Below, in pieces: positions 35,261-44,093 of a stretch of 64,000 bases of DNA. Location of the stretch: contig PTJZ01000004.1 in assembly GCA_002937455.1 (NCBI GenBank), positions 171,298 through 235,297 on the forward strand. The letters run 5' to 3'. The notes beneath the pieces are model-generated. The model was not told the DNA's origin, did no database searches, and saw only the letters and a program-made list of their open reading frames with translations. The position numbers and the translations under genes are program-made. Numbering within the stretch: the stretch's first letter is position 1; each line of letters begins with the position of its first letter. This DNA comes from Alphaproteobacteria bacterium MarineAlpha11_Bin1 (GTDB taxonomy: Bacteria > Pseudomonadota > Alphaproteobacteria > MPNO01 > UBA830).

Positions 35261-36146
35261 GATTGTTGTTCAGCATCTCGTTATGGGTTTGCCGCAATCC
35301 GTCAGCCAGCGACGTATAAACGAAATCGGGAAAAGCGGAAGAGGTCGCGGCGGGGTCGAACGGCCGGTATCCGTTATGGGGCATCGGCCCCACGCGGGGA
35401 GACGATTTTATCTTTGTCGCAGTATCGAACATATCCGAGACATCGTTGGCAATGTCATAGAAGGAAGTGACCGCGCCAGTTGCGATATTGAGAACACCTG
35501 CGCTGCAATGACGCAGAATCCGAAGAACGAGTTCCGCAACGTCATCGACAAGAACGTGATCGCGGCGTTCTTCGCCATCACCAAACAAAACGATGTCATC
35601 TCCAGCAGCGGCCAGCCGTCGAAAACGGTTGGGTCCATACCCGTTATGTGGATCGGCGGCACCGTAAATTAACGTCGGCCGTATGATGGCAAACGGTCCA
35701 GATACGCAGTCGCCCAGCATCAATTCACGGGTAAGGTGCATCACACCATGCATAGACCCCGGTGCGGCGGGAGATGCTTCTGTCAACGGGATCGGTTCAT
35801 CGCCGTAGACCGCATCGGAGCTGATATAGACCACATGTGCGACAGACTGTTTCGTCAGGGCACCGCATACCGTTTCCATCATTGAGATGTTTTCACGCAG
35901 CATCACGCTGTCTTTGCACGGTGCGTTAGCCGATACAACGACGAGGCTGTCATTGGCACGCAGCAAGGCCGCCAGGTCATCGGCGGCCGACGGGGACAGA
36001 AGATCGATATCTGCGCGGGCAATCGCCTCAACCGGGATGCTGTTTGCCCGAAGTAGATCGACAGACGCACTTCCAACAAACCCGGCCGCTCCAAGAACGA
36101 CAACGCGGGTCGGGTTGGTTGGGCGTGTTTGCATATGCTTAAGCAT
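35253..36146 (-). CDS. NAD(P)-binding SDR-like protein without the YxxxK pair
   Basis: A 297-residue extended SDR. The ATG at 36146 is chosen because AGGAGAA lies 7 bases upstream. Earlier in-frame starts lie inside the neighbouring gene. The Rossmann motif is VVLGAAGFVGSASV (17-30) and VVYISSDAVYGDE marks the serine region. Where the catalytic Tyr-x-x-x-Lys should follow, the sequence is SMHGVMHLTRE, giving His133 and His137. It may therefore bind NAD and a sugar nucleotide without normal SDR chemistry, or use a different mechanism. Overlaps the dehydrogenase-like gene upstream. Confidence 0.85.
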   Translation of the reverse strand: MLKHMQTRPTNPTRVVVLGAAGFVGSASVDLLRANSIPVEAIARADIDLLSPSAADDLAALLRANDSLVVVSANAPCKDSVMLRENISMMETVCGALTKQSVAHVVYISSDAVYGDEPIPLTEASPAAPGSMHGVMHLTRELMLGDCVSGPFAIIRPTLIYGAADPHNGYGPNRFRRLAAAGDDIVLFGDGEERRDHVLVDDVAELVLRILRHCSAGVLNIATGAVTSFYDIANDVSDMFDTATKIKSSPRVGPMPHNGYRPFDPAATSSAFPDFVYTSLADGLRQTHNEMLNNNHG

Positions 36147-37434
36147 GCGCGTTCTCCTGCGGATTAGCGGTTTCAGCTCCGAGTGTTGCATAGGCGAAAC
36201 CGGCAGCAACAGCATCCTTTCGATCAATCAACGCATATGGATCGATCATCACTCGGCCCCGCATTACAGCGGCGACATCAGAGGAGTTGAGGGTTGAAAA
36301 TTCCGGCCATGGCGTCATCAGCACCACAACATCTGCATCCGCGACCGCGTCCATCGCTGAAGTAGCAACGACGGAACCGGGGGCCGCTTTCGCGCCATCG
36401 ACAACCGGGTCATAGACCACAGTGTCGTGCCCAACGAGGCGGGATAGAAATTTCAGTGACGCTGCGTTCTTTACGCTGTGTGTATTTTCCTTATAGGAGA
36501 GCCCCAGGATGGCTATTCGTGCTTGCGGCTTGTCGCCCAGTACCAAGGTGGCCAACATTTCATACGCCCAGTCTTTTCGGATATTACTGTTTGCGATCCA
36601 CGCATCGACAATTCCGTGATCCTGATCATGGGCGTCGGCCAGGTTGATGACCGTCGCGAGATCACGCTCAAGATTGCCGCCGGCCAGACCAAGGCCGGGC
36701 TTGAGATAAGCTGAAGGACCGATACGGGCATCGAGCCGCAATGCTGGTACGATCTCCGACCAGTCGGCACCGACGGTCTCGCAAACTCCTGCCATCGTGT
36801 TCGCAACCCCGATCGATGCGACTAGGCACATGTTGATCGAGATCTTTGCAAGTTCCGCACTTTCGAATCGCATGGGCAGGATCGGGCAGTTGAAGACAGA
36901 TAGAACTGCGTTGAATACTTCGGGTAGTGGCTGGGTCGCGTCGGCAGAGCCGACGATCAGCCGCTCCGGTAGAAGCGCGCGCTGGACCGCCCGACCAAAA
37001 ATCAAAGTCTCTACTTGATAGTAGAACCGTGGATCAGCATCAAACAGCTTGCGGGTAAAGCCTGGCGGGACCTGGCTCAACATGACAATAACCGCATCCT
37101 GGCGGATATATGGCTGCACCCTTTCGATAAGATCGGTAATTGCCGAAACATCACTGATACCCTGGTCATCCGTCGGGACATCTCGGGAAATATAGACAAT
37201 ATCGCAAACCGTGAGGTCGCCTGGTTTCGACGTGAAGGTAAGTCGGTCGATATTGCGCTCGAATGTCTCGGGGAGATCGGGCTCAACCACCGGGAGGATG
37301 CCACCTGCCAGCGCATCCACAACCGCCGCCTCATCGTCGTATCCAACGACATTGAAGCCTTTCTCGGCGGCCGCACATCCTGAAACAATACCCAGGTGCG
37401 AAAGGCCGGCGAAGCCGACGGTCAAGCCAGCCAT
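36139..37434 (-). CDS. UDP-sugar dehydrogenase-like protein lacking the catalytic cysteine
   Basis: A 431-residue member of the UDP-glucose/GDP-mannose dehydrogenase superfamily. It keeps the N-terminal Rossmann domain (VGFAGLSHLGIVSG), the central helix region with ELAKISINM, and the C-terminal domain (IAILGLSYKENTHSVKNA). The active-site loop, normally GFGGSCFPKD, reads GLAGGNLERD (249-258), so Asn254 replaces the nucleophilic cysteine and Arg257 the neighbouring Lys. Two-step oxidation to a uronate is therefore unlikely. A single oxidation, epimerisation or binding role is possible. Confidence 0.88.
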   Translation of the reverse strand: MAGLTVGFAGLSHLGIVSGCAAAEKGFNVVGYDDEAAVVDALAGGILPVVEPDLPETFERNIDRLTFTSKPGDLTVCDIVYISRDVPTDDQGISDVSAITDLIERVQPYIRQDAVIVMLSQVPPGFTRKLFDADPRFYYQVETLIFGRAVQRALLPERLIVGSADATQPLPEVFNAVLSVFNCPILPMRFESAELAKISINMCLVASIGVANTMAGVCETVGADWSEIVPALRLDARIGPSAYLKPGLGLAGGNLERDLATVINLADAHDQDHGIVDAWIANSNIRKDWAYEMLATLVLGDKPQARIAILGLSYKENTHSVKNAASLKFLSRLVGHDTVVYDPVVDGAKAAPGSVVATSAMDAVADADVVVLMTPWPEFSTLNSSDVAAVMRGRVMIDPYALIDRKDAVAAGFAYATLGAETANPQENAHA

Positions 37435-38387
37435 GCACCGTGATCCAAGTCCGTGGCGTTCGCAACTGAAGCGAGCGCTCGGTTAATCGTCACATCTTTA
37501 TCAAGATTGACCACGCCAGTTTCGCAGAGCGATTTGAAATGTGTGTATTCTAGTTCCCAGGTCGGGTCGGACTGGGTCAAGACGATAGATTCTTCCGGTG
37601 GCCTGCCAGACGGCAATACGCGAGTGCGCCGCGTGAATGTCGAAGGGCCCCATTTGCACAACGAATCGATATGAGCTGAGCCATTCTCTGTAAAAACATC
37701 GCACGTAAAATGATTTCTCCAGGAGAGTAGCGTCATCTCGAGCTCAATTTCCGGCGTGCCGGTACTACTGATAATAAATCGGTCGAACGCACGGTTTTCA
37801 AATCGATTGAAGACGACAGGCCGGAATTCACGGTTCGTATCTCCGAAGAAAAATAGAACGGTATCGATGAGATGCGAGCCCAGGTCTGGAAGAACGCCCG
37901 CGCCGGTATCGCGCCATTCGGAATTGCGTACATCCCGTGCAGTGCCATTGCCGTAGAACATCCGCATAAAATAGATTTCGCCTAGTTCACCCGATTCGAT
38001 CAGATCCTTCATGCGAAGGAAATGCGGCTCAAACCGGTGATTGTAGGCTGTGTAACAAGCGACGCCAGCGGCGCGCGCTTTTGCAGCCAGCGCCTCGATA
38101 TCCGACATCTCCGCCGCGATGATCGGCTTTTCAACTAGGATATGCTTACCTTTAGCGATGAGGTTGTCGATCAGCCCAAGTTTCGGACCGTCGGGAACGC
38201 ACAACAGCGCCGCATCATAGGCATCAACCGGTACATCGTCGATAGATTTATAGTCCGCACCCTCAACGACCGGATCAACCGTCGCCACCACATCGGTGCC
38301 CGCGATCTCCCGTCGCTTGCGGCCCTGAATGCCAAGCCCCATGACAACGACCCTTATAACGTCAGAGCGCGGCAATGTTGCCCTCAA
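37422..38387 (-). CDS. Gfo/Idh/MocA-family oxidoreductase
   Basis: About 321 residues with an N-terminal Rossmann fold (VVVMGLGIQGRKR) and the family motif ILVEKPI. It also has the YNHRFEP segment that often carries a catalytic-site residue, and DLGSHLIDTVLFFFG. No ATG precedes the conserved strand. Candidate starts are TTG codons at 38387 or 38375, both overlapping the upstream gene. Relatives oxidise or reduce sugars or sugar nucleotides (for example at C3). Substrate unknown. Confidence 0.85.
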   Translation of the reverse strand: MRATLPRSDVIRVVVMGLGIQGRKRREIAGTDVVATVDPVVEGADYKSIDDVPVDAYDAALLCVPDGPKLGLIDNLIAKGKHILVEKPIIAAEMSDIEALAAKARAAGVACYTAYNHRFEPHFLRMKDLIESGELGEIYFMRMFYGNGTARDVRNSEWRDTGAGVLPDLGSHLIDTVLFFFGDTNREFRPVVFNRFENRAFDRFIISSTGTPEIELEMTLLSWRNHFTCDVFTENGSAHIDSLCKWGPSTFTRRTRVLPSGRPPEESIVLTQSDPTWELEYTHFKSLCETGVVNLDKDVTINRALASVANATDLDHGAWLA

Positions 38388-39930
38388 TAGCGTCGATTTT
38401 TTTACTTACGTCGTCGCGCGAAACGGGAATGTTTCCGTCACGTTCGCATTCAACCGACGCTGCAAAGGACCCGAGCACGGAAGCGATCACTTCGTTTCCG
38501 GTGGCCAGCATGGCAAGCGTCGAATAAGCGAGCAGCGCATCGCCTGCACCCACCGCGTCGACGAGATCGTCTGTGAAACTGTCAATCGCGAAGAATGCCC
38601 GAAAATCGCCGGACCGATTCGAGCGATAGGTGATGATCCCCCGGCCGCCAAGCTTGAGGATGAGCGTGCCGGCTTTGGCTTCTTCGAACAGGCTTAGTGC
38701 GAGCGGGCGTACACCGGATTCCTGGTCACCGAGTGCAAAACGGGCTTCCTTTTCATTAGGCGTTATCAGGTCGAATTCAGAAAAATCCAGGATGTTCCCC
38801 CAGCGGCTCGCGACCTGGCTATCGGCGACACGGAACGTTTCTTCCGGTATTGCAGATTTGAGCGTGGGGATAGTAGCCTTATTGAAAATACCGTGGCGAA
38901 AATCGCTAAAAATAATAGCATCGGTGGCAGTCGTTTTGACGTAATTGCACAGTTCTGACAGGACACGTTCAGATATCGTGCTGTTGTCGAGCGTATCGAC
39001 TTTCAGCATCCGGTAACTATCCGCGATGAAGGCGTTCTTATTTGTTGTCGGGCGCGTCTTATCAACAATGGCATTGCACAGAACGTTTGCAGTCGTCAGT
39101 TCGTCAACGACCATCTGCCCCATTGGGTCATCGCCGACTACCGTCGAGAAAACGACATCGCCACCCGCTTCAGCGATGTGGCGCGACACAATACCTGCGC
39201 CACCGACGTAGTCCTGACTGTTTTCGTAACGAACGCTGAAAGTTGGTGTTTTGGCATTGCTGCCGATAAGCGAACAATGCGTATACGTATCGACGATGGT
39301 GTCGCCCACAACATGAACGCGTTTGCCGTCAAAAGCATCAAGGGCTGCCCGAAGGTCGTCAAAGCCCAGTTTCTCGGCCTGCATCATAACAGCGAGTTTC
39401 TCGCCGGCGATGCTTGGCGCCGAGAGATTCAGCAACGATGTCGATGAATATATAATATCGCCAGGCGTGAATATCATTTCGCCGCCGTAGGCTTCCACTA
39501 CGTCCTGTTCTTCGCGGGTCTTTTCCGGCAACCCGCGTTCCGTGTATTCAAAACCCTTGGCGAAAAAATCGGGCTGGATAACATTAATGTTACTGATCGG
39601 CGTCGCTTCACGGTCGATGATCACGTAATCCACCATTTCGAACGCGGCCAGATTTATCGCACGCAGTTCTTCGGGGACGTAGGGCCTTGGACCTGAATGA
39701 CCCTTCATGACGTGAGCATCGCAGGTCAGGCTTGCAATCAAGATTTCGCCTTTGCCTTTAGCATATAGCAAATGACGGACGTGTCCCGGATGAACCACGT
39801 CAAACGTACCATGGCACATGATTGCGCTCTTGTCGCGCGGGCGGTGGCCAATGAGATCAAGGATTTCTGTTGGGGTTTTGATCTTGTGGCCGTAGCGGTC
39901 GGCGAGTTGCTCGGTAATGTTTACTGTCAC
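38362..39930 (-). CDS. Bifunctional heptose nucleotidyltransferase-kinase, domains in reverse order to HldE
   Basis: A 522-residue fusion starting at GTG 39930, which overlaps the epimerase stop as GTGA. Residues 1-180 are a cytidylyltransferase-like domain with HGTFDVVHPGH (40-50), as in RfaE2. Residues 200-522 are a PfkB-family kinase: VHVVGDTIVDTY, GGAGIVSRHIAEAGG, and the catalytic-base motif DAVGAGDA (Asp464). HldE has the kinase first and the transferase last; here the order is swapped. Between GmhA- and GmhB-like genes it should phosphorylate heptose 7-phosphate and attach a nucleotide. Which nucleotide is not decided by the sequence. Confidence 0.87.
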   Translation of the reverse strand: MTVNITEQLADRYGHKIKTPTEILDLIGHRPRDKSAIMCHGTFDVVHPGHVRHLLYAKGKGEILIASLTCDAHVMKGHSGPRPYVPEELRAINLAAFEMVDYVIIDREATPISNINVIQPDFFAKGFEYTERGLPEKTREEQDVVEAYGGEMIFTPGDIIYSSTSLLNLSAPSIAGEKLAVMMQAEKLGFDDLRAALDAFDGKRVHVVGDTIVDTYTHCSLIGSNAKTPTFSVRYENSQDYVGGAGIVSRHIAEAGGDVVFSTVVGDDPMGQMVVDELTTANVLCNAIVDKTRPTTNKNAFIADSYRMLKVDTLDNSTISERVLSELCNYVKTTATDAIIFSDFRHGIFNKATIPTLKSAIPEETFRVADSQVASRWGNILDFSEFDLITPNEKEARFALGDQESGVRPLALSLFEEAKAGTLILKLGGRGIITYRSNRSGDFRAFFAIDSFTDDLVDAVGAGDALLAYSTLAMLATGNEVIASVLGSFAASVECERDGNIPVSRDDVSKKIDAIEGNIAAL

Positions 39931-40922
39931 GTAAGTGCCTCGAACCAGGTCTTCGTCGCCGTCGCGATCGTATCCGGTGTCCATAGCGGCGCATCACGCC
40001 AGTTTTCAATATCAGCGAGCATTAGTGCCACGCCGTCTTCAAAAGAAACTTTCGGTTCCCAGCCCAAGTCGCGTGTGATCTTGCCGATTTCCGCCCAAGT
40101 GGTTTCCGGCTCACCGGGCCTCTTGGGCAGGAATGCTCTCTCACCGCCGCCGATGAGATCGACAAGCCGGTTCACCGACTGCGGGTTCCCGCCGCCAAGG
40201 TTGAAGATTTCTCCCGTCGCATCTGTTTCTCCGGCACGTCGAAAAGCATCGGCGACATCGGTGACAAACACGAAATCTCGGCACTGCTCGCCATCGCCAA
40301 CAATCGTCAGCGGCACCCCTTCGAGTTTTTGTTTGAAGAACACGCCGAACACCGCGCCATAGGCGCCGGTGGTCCGGACGCGAGGCCCATAGGCATTGAA
40401 TATCCTCACCGCGTTGACCGGCAGACCGTAGATCCGGTGCCAATGGAACGCCGTCTGTTCACCGAGATACTTGCTGAGCGCATAGGGATATTGCGGGTCG
40501 ATCGGATGATCTTCGCGAGTCGGAACATTAGCCAATCCGTAGCACGACGAGGATGCTGCATAGACGAATTTTTCGACCCCGGCATGGCGGGCACACTCAA
40601 GAACACGAACTGTGCCCTGCACATTAGTCTGCATATAATCCGTCGGTCGCTCAATGGACGGGACAATGTCGCCAATACCGGCAAAGTGAAAGACATGGGT
40701 CGCACCGTCGAACGTCTTATCATTCGGATCAAGCTCACAAATATCGCGAACGGTCAGCGAGAATTTTTCGTTGTGTCCTAAATGCGCAAGATTACTCTCG
40801 CGCCCCCCCGTCAGATCATCGAGCACGCGAACGGTATACCCATGACCGAGCAACGCATCGACCATGTGCGAGCCGATAAACCCCGCGCCGCCGGTGACAA
40901 CGGCAATCCGTTCGGAGGTCAT
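39927..40922 (-). CDS. NAD-dependent nucleotide-sugar epimerase (GalE-like)
   Basis: A 331-residue extended SDR with VTGGAGFIGSHM at the N-terminus, VYAASSSCYG for the serine region and YPYALSKYLGE giving the Tyr-x-x-x-Lys. The order of motifs fits UDP-hexose or NDP-heptose 4-epimerases/dehydratases. ATGA overlap with the epimerase at 40919 and GTGA overlap with the kinase fusion tie it to the heptose module. It could change the configuration of an NDP-heptose; exact reaction unknown. Confidence 0.88.
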   Translation of the reverse strand: MTSERIAVVTGGAGFIGSHMVDALLGHGYTVRVLDDLTGGRESNLAHLGHNEKFSLTVRDICELDPNDKTFDGATHVFHFAGIGDIVPSIERPTDYMQTNVQGTVRVLECARHAGVEKFVYAASSSCYGLANVPTREDHPIDPQYPYALSKYLGEQTAFHWHRIYGLPVNAVRIFNAYGPRVRTTGAYGAVFGVFFKQKLEGVPLTIVGDGEQCRDFVFVTDVADAFRRAGETDATGEIFNLGGGNPQSVNRLVDLIGGGERAFLPKRPGEPETTWAEIGKITRDLGWEPKVSFEDGVALMLADIENWRDAPLWTPDTIATATKTWFEALT

Positions 40923-41926
40923 GCGGCGTTCAACCGTTTCAGGCGGCGAACGTTGAAATAGATGTCATCTTCAAGACTCCCCGGCAGCCGGCTATCACGG
41001 AACGCTTTGCACAGATCGCGGACTGCATCTTCGACAGAATACTTCGGCACGAAGCCGATCCGGTCCTTAATCTTGTCAGAATTGATATGATAGGATCGGT
41101 TATCGTCCGACGGTGTACGTACGATTTCAATCTCAGGTTTGTCGGGAAATTCTTCCGCCACGACCCGCTTTACCGTAGCGGCGATCTCATTAATCGTCAT
41201 ATTCTGATAGCCAGCATTGAAAGTTTCCCCCTGTATTTTTTCACCGGGAAGCTCAAGCACCAACTGATAGAGATCGCACATATCCTGAATATGCAGATTG
41301 GGGCGCATTTGTTCTCCGCCGAAAACCGTAATACGGCCGTTATTGACGGCGAGGTTGGTCAGAATATTCACTGACACGTCCAACCGCGTGCGCGGGCTGT
41401 AACCGCACACCGTCGCGGGACGCAACGTGACGCATTCGAAATCGTCTGACATGTATTTGAAGAGGATCGGTTCGCACTTCCCTTTATACTCGTTGTACAA
41501 AGTTAGCGGCACCAACGGGTGGTCTTCAGTGACGTTCGGTTGATCGGACACGCCGTAGACGGAGCTTGATGAACAATAAATGAAACGCCTAACGCCGGCC
41601 TCTTTTGCGGCGGCAACCATTGGCTCAAAGGCGTGCAGGTTTGTCGACGTGCTGAGTTCCTCATCCAGCTCGAAGCTGGCGTCGTTCGATATACAGCCGA
41701 GTGATACGACAGCGTCATGCCCTGTCACCGCGTCCGCATACGCTTTGGTGTCACGGATATCACCCTTGATCAGGGCCAGATTAGGATGGTCCGGCAGACC
41801 TTCGGTGCCAAAATACATAATATCGAAGACGGTGACTTTATACCCGGCACTCAGAAGTTGGGGAACAAGCAGGCAGCCAACGAAGCCGGCGCCGCCGGGA
41901 ACAAAAACCTTGTTGAACTTTGGCAT
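40919..41926 (-). CDS. NAD-dependent epimerase/dehydratase
   Basis: A 335-residue extended SDR: VPGGAGFVGCLLVPQLL, then YCSSSSVYG and YNEYKGKCE as the catalytic Tyr-x-x-x-Lys. SYHINSDKIKDRIGF near the C-terminus is typical of the nucleotide-sugar epimerase branch. It lies between the transaldolase and another epimerase. Two adjacent epimerases suggest successive steps on one sugar nucleotide. The reaction cannot be assigned. Confidence 0.87.
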   Translation of the reverse strand: MPKFNKVFVPGGAGFVGCLLVPQLLSAGYKVTVFDIMYFGTEGLPDHPNLALIKGDIRDTKAYADAVTGHDAVVSLGCISNDASFELDEELSTSTNLHAFEPMVAAAKEAGVRRFIYCSSSSVYGVSDQPNVTEDHPLVPLTLYNEYKGKCEPILFKYMSDDFECVTLRPATVCGYSPRTRLDVSVNILTNLAVNNGRITVFGGEQMRPNLHIQDMCDLYQLVLELPGEKIQGETFNAGYQNMTINEIAATVKRVVAEEFPDKPEIEIVRTPSDDNRSYHINSDKIKDRIGFVPKYSVEDAVRDLCKAFRDSRLPGSLEDDIYFNVRRLKRLNAA

Positions 41927-41950
41927 AATTTCTCCTATTGGACGGGCGTC

Positions 41951-42697
41951 TTATTCGCCCGTCGCACGCTGTGATTCACCAAAAACCCGATATCCTGCAG
42001 ACGTAGCATCGCGATAGAACATCTCTACGGTTTCAAGTGAATATTGGGCGAGATCTTTTCCGATTATTGGCAACTTCTCCAGGACATCGGTGGTGACGGT
42101 AATGACCTGGCATCCGCATTGTTCTGCGTGGAAGATGTTTAGGAGCTCCCTCGGACTGGCCCAGATAAGCTTTGCCGTGGGCTTTTGTGCCAAACAGGCG
42201 ACAGCCTCGGTCATGATCGGAATGGGGTCCCGCCCGGTATCGGCAATACGCCCCGCAAAAACGGATACGAACGCGGTGACGGATGGGTCAAGGCAAGCCG
42301 TTATCTTCTCGACCTGTTCCATCTCCATCAACGCCGTCACATTAACGGAGATGCCTGAATTTGAAAGTCGTTCGACCAGCGGGCCCGCGAATTCACCCTT
42401 CGTATTTGTAATCGGAATTTTAACATTCACGTTATCGCCCCACGCGGCAATTGCCCTCGCCTGGGTTTCCATTTCGTCGAAATCATCTGCGAATACTTCA
42501 AAGGACACGGGGAGTGTCGGCACGATTTCGAGCACATTCCGGGCAAAGCTCTCATAGTCCTCGATGCCCGCTTTTCGCATTAGGGTCGGGTTTGTCGTAA
42601 AGCCCTTGATCAGGGCGTTGGCGGCGAGGGCGGCGATGCCATCGAGATCGGCGCCATCGGCAAAAACTTGGACGTTCAATCCTGAAACGGGGGTCAT
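41951..42697 (-). CDS. Transaldolase-family protein
   Basis: About 248 residues from the ATG at 42697 (ATGA overlap with gmhB), comparable to the small transaldolase/fructose 6-phosphate aldolase group. The barrel shows IKGFTTNPTLMRKAG (the TTNP signature), NVKIPITNTKG with the Schiff-base lysine, and ISVNVTALMEMEQV. Transaldolase makes sedoheptulose 7-phosphate from fructose 6-phosphate and erythrose 4-phosphate. Its position among heptose genes suggests a dedicated supply of that substrate. Confidence 0.9.
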   Translation of the reverse strand: MTPVSGLNVQVFADGADLDGIAALAANALIKGFTTNPTLMRKAGIEDYESFARNVLEIVPTLPVSFEVFADDFDEMETQARAIAAWGDNVNVKIPITNTKGEFAGPLVERLSNSGISVNVTALMEMEQVEKITACLDPSVTAFVSVFAGRIADTGRDPIPIMTEAVACLAQKPTAKLIWASPRELLNIFHAEQCGCQVITVTTDVLEKLPIIGKDLAQYSLETVEMFYRDATSAGYRVFGESQRATGE

Positions 42698-43242
42698 TGG
42701 GCATTTGCCTTCCATGGAAAACCTTTAACGATAATCGGCGCTGCTTCGGCAAGCGACGCGACAACATAGTTCGGGTTTTTGGGCTGGGGTTCATTATAAC
42801 CGTAGTCGATGAATACAGTCCGGCAACCCGCGGCCGCACCAGCGTCGATATCGCGCCAGCGGTCGCCAATCATCACACTCTGCTGGAGGTCGATTCCAAA
42901 CTCCTGCGCTGCGTCGTACAACATCCCGGGCTTCGGCTTCCGGCACATGCACCCATCTTCATTGACGTGGTAGCAAACGCGAATATCATCCACAGTCAGT
43001 TCTGCCTGTATTTTGCGGTTCATCGTTTCAATATTTTCTCGGGGCACAAGTCCTTTCCCGACATCGGGTTGATTCGTCACAACAATGAGCTTTGCCCCCA
43101 CGGCTTTCAACGCGAGCAGGGCTTCAACTGTCCCCGGCAGTATCTCGAATTCGTCGAGGGTCTCAGGTGCATAAGGCCGGCCATTTCTTACGATGCTCCG
43201 ATTGATCACTCCGTCTCGGTCGAGAAAAACTGCCCAGTGCAT
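42694..43242 (-). CDS. gmhB: D-glycero-D-manno-heptose 1,7-bisphosphate phosphatase GmhB-like
   Basis: A 182-residue HAD phosphatase. The nucleophile motif is FLDRDGVIN near the N-terminus, then VVTNQPDVGKG, the zinc-binding set CYHVNEDGCMCRKPKPG (Cys, His, Cys, Cys) characteristic of GmhB and HisB-N, and IGDRWRDIDAG. It removes the C7 phosphate of heptose 1,7-bisphosphate. The ATG at 43242 fits the family start. An ATG 18 bases upstream is also open. Confidence 0.92.
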   Translation of the reverse strand: MHWAVFLDRDGVINRSIVRNGRPYAPETLDEFEILPGTVEALLALKAVGAKLIVVTNQPDVGKGLVPRENIETMNRKIQAELTVDDIRVCYHVNEDGCMCRKPKPGMLYDAAQEFGIDLQQSVMIGDRWRDIDAGAAAGCRTVFIDYGYNEPQPKNPNYVVASLAEAAPIIVKGFPWKANAQ

Positions 43243-43314
43243 CCGCTCAAAAATACCCAAAACCCATAGCCGTCGAATAGAACATCTTTGGGCCTTCGAC
43301 TAGCCTCAAATCGA

Positions 43315-44013
43315 TTACCATACTGGCATAATCCACAGATATATTACAAATATGAGAACGGAATATGTACCGATAATAATTGTAAACATTTTGTCGAATA
43401 GTGGGGATGAAATGGAATTAAAAAGACATCGTTCTGTGACGAGAAATACGGCCCCACCCAGCGTTGCTAAGCAGAGTTGATGCCAGCCCATAACTTCCGG
43501 TACCAGGATCACAAGCACTGCAAGCTGAATCGCTGCAAAAAAGATGTAACAGAATGCAATATGCGCACGAACCTGTTTTTTATCTTCGTACAAACTAGAC
43601 ACAAAGACAGCGAGAATACCCCCGCCTAGATTTGAGAGGCCATGTACGGTTCCGATAATGGACAATAAGACCTTGGGAAATCGGTCTATCAGATTCTTTA
43701 GAAACTGTGCAGCGGCGGCAGAAGTCCGGATGACAACGTAAATCAACAAGATACCCGCAACGAACAGATTCAGTTCTAGATCCCACCCCCAATAAAGCCC
43801 GCTGACCAACACGATCGCTAGCGGCGCAAGGCACCAAATACCGAAACGGCGAATGAAATCCCGCTGCGGGCAAGGGCCCTGCCAGACCTGGAACAGACTT
43901 ATCGCCGCTGATGCAGGCAGCACCGTTGCCAAGGTTTCGGCAAACGGTAACCCTAGAATGATAAGTGTCGGCGTGCCAAAGAACAGTATTCCAATGCCGA
44001 ATATCGACTGCAC
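43315..44013 (-). CDS. TauE/SafE (TSUP) family anion permease
   Basis: About 232 residues with seven or eight hydrophobic segments and the TSUP features FGIGILFFGTPTLIILG near the N-terminus and HGLSNLGGGILAVF in the second repeat. The family moves sulfite, sulfonates or other small anions. The conserved first helix extends upstream of the GTG at 44013 (reading IELLVIAVFSVVQ), back to a stop near 44070. No ATG, GTG or TTG is available there, so the start is unsettled and may be a rare codon. Possibly linked to sulfur handling for sulfation, by inference. Confidence 0.82.
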   Translation of the reverse strand: MQSIFGIGILFFGTPTLIILGLPFAETLATVLPASAAISLFQVWQGPCPQRDFIRRFGIWCLAPLAIVLVSGLYWGWDLELNLFVAGILLIYVVIRTSAAAAQFLKNLIDRFPKVLLSIIGTVHGLSNLGGGILAVFVSSLYEDKKQVRAHIAFCYIFFAAIQLAVLVILVPEVMGWHQLCLATLGGAVFLVTERCLFNSISSPLFDKMFTIIIGTYSVLIFVIYLWIMPVW

Positions 44014-44093
44014 AACCGAGAAAACCGCGATGACCAGTAACTCGATAATAACGATTGTCCTATGCAGCTATTCCGGGTTGGGTAGCATACGCT

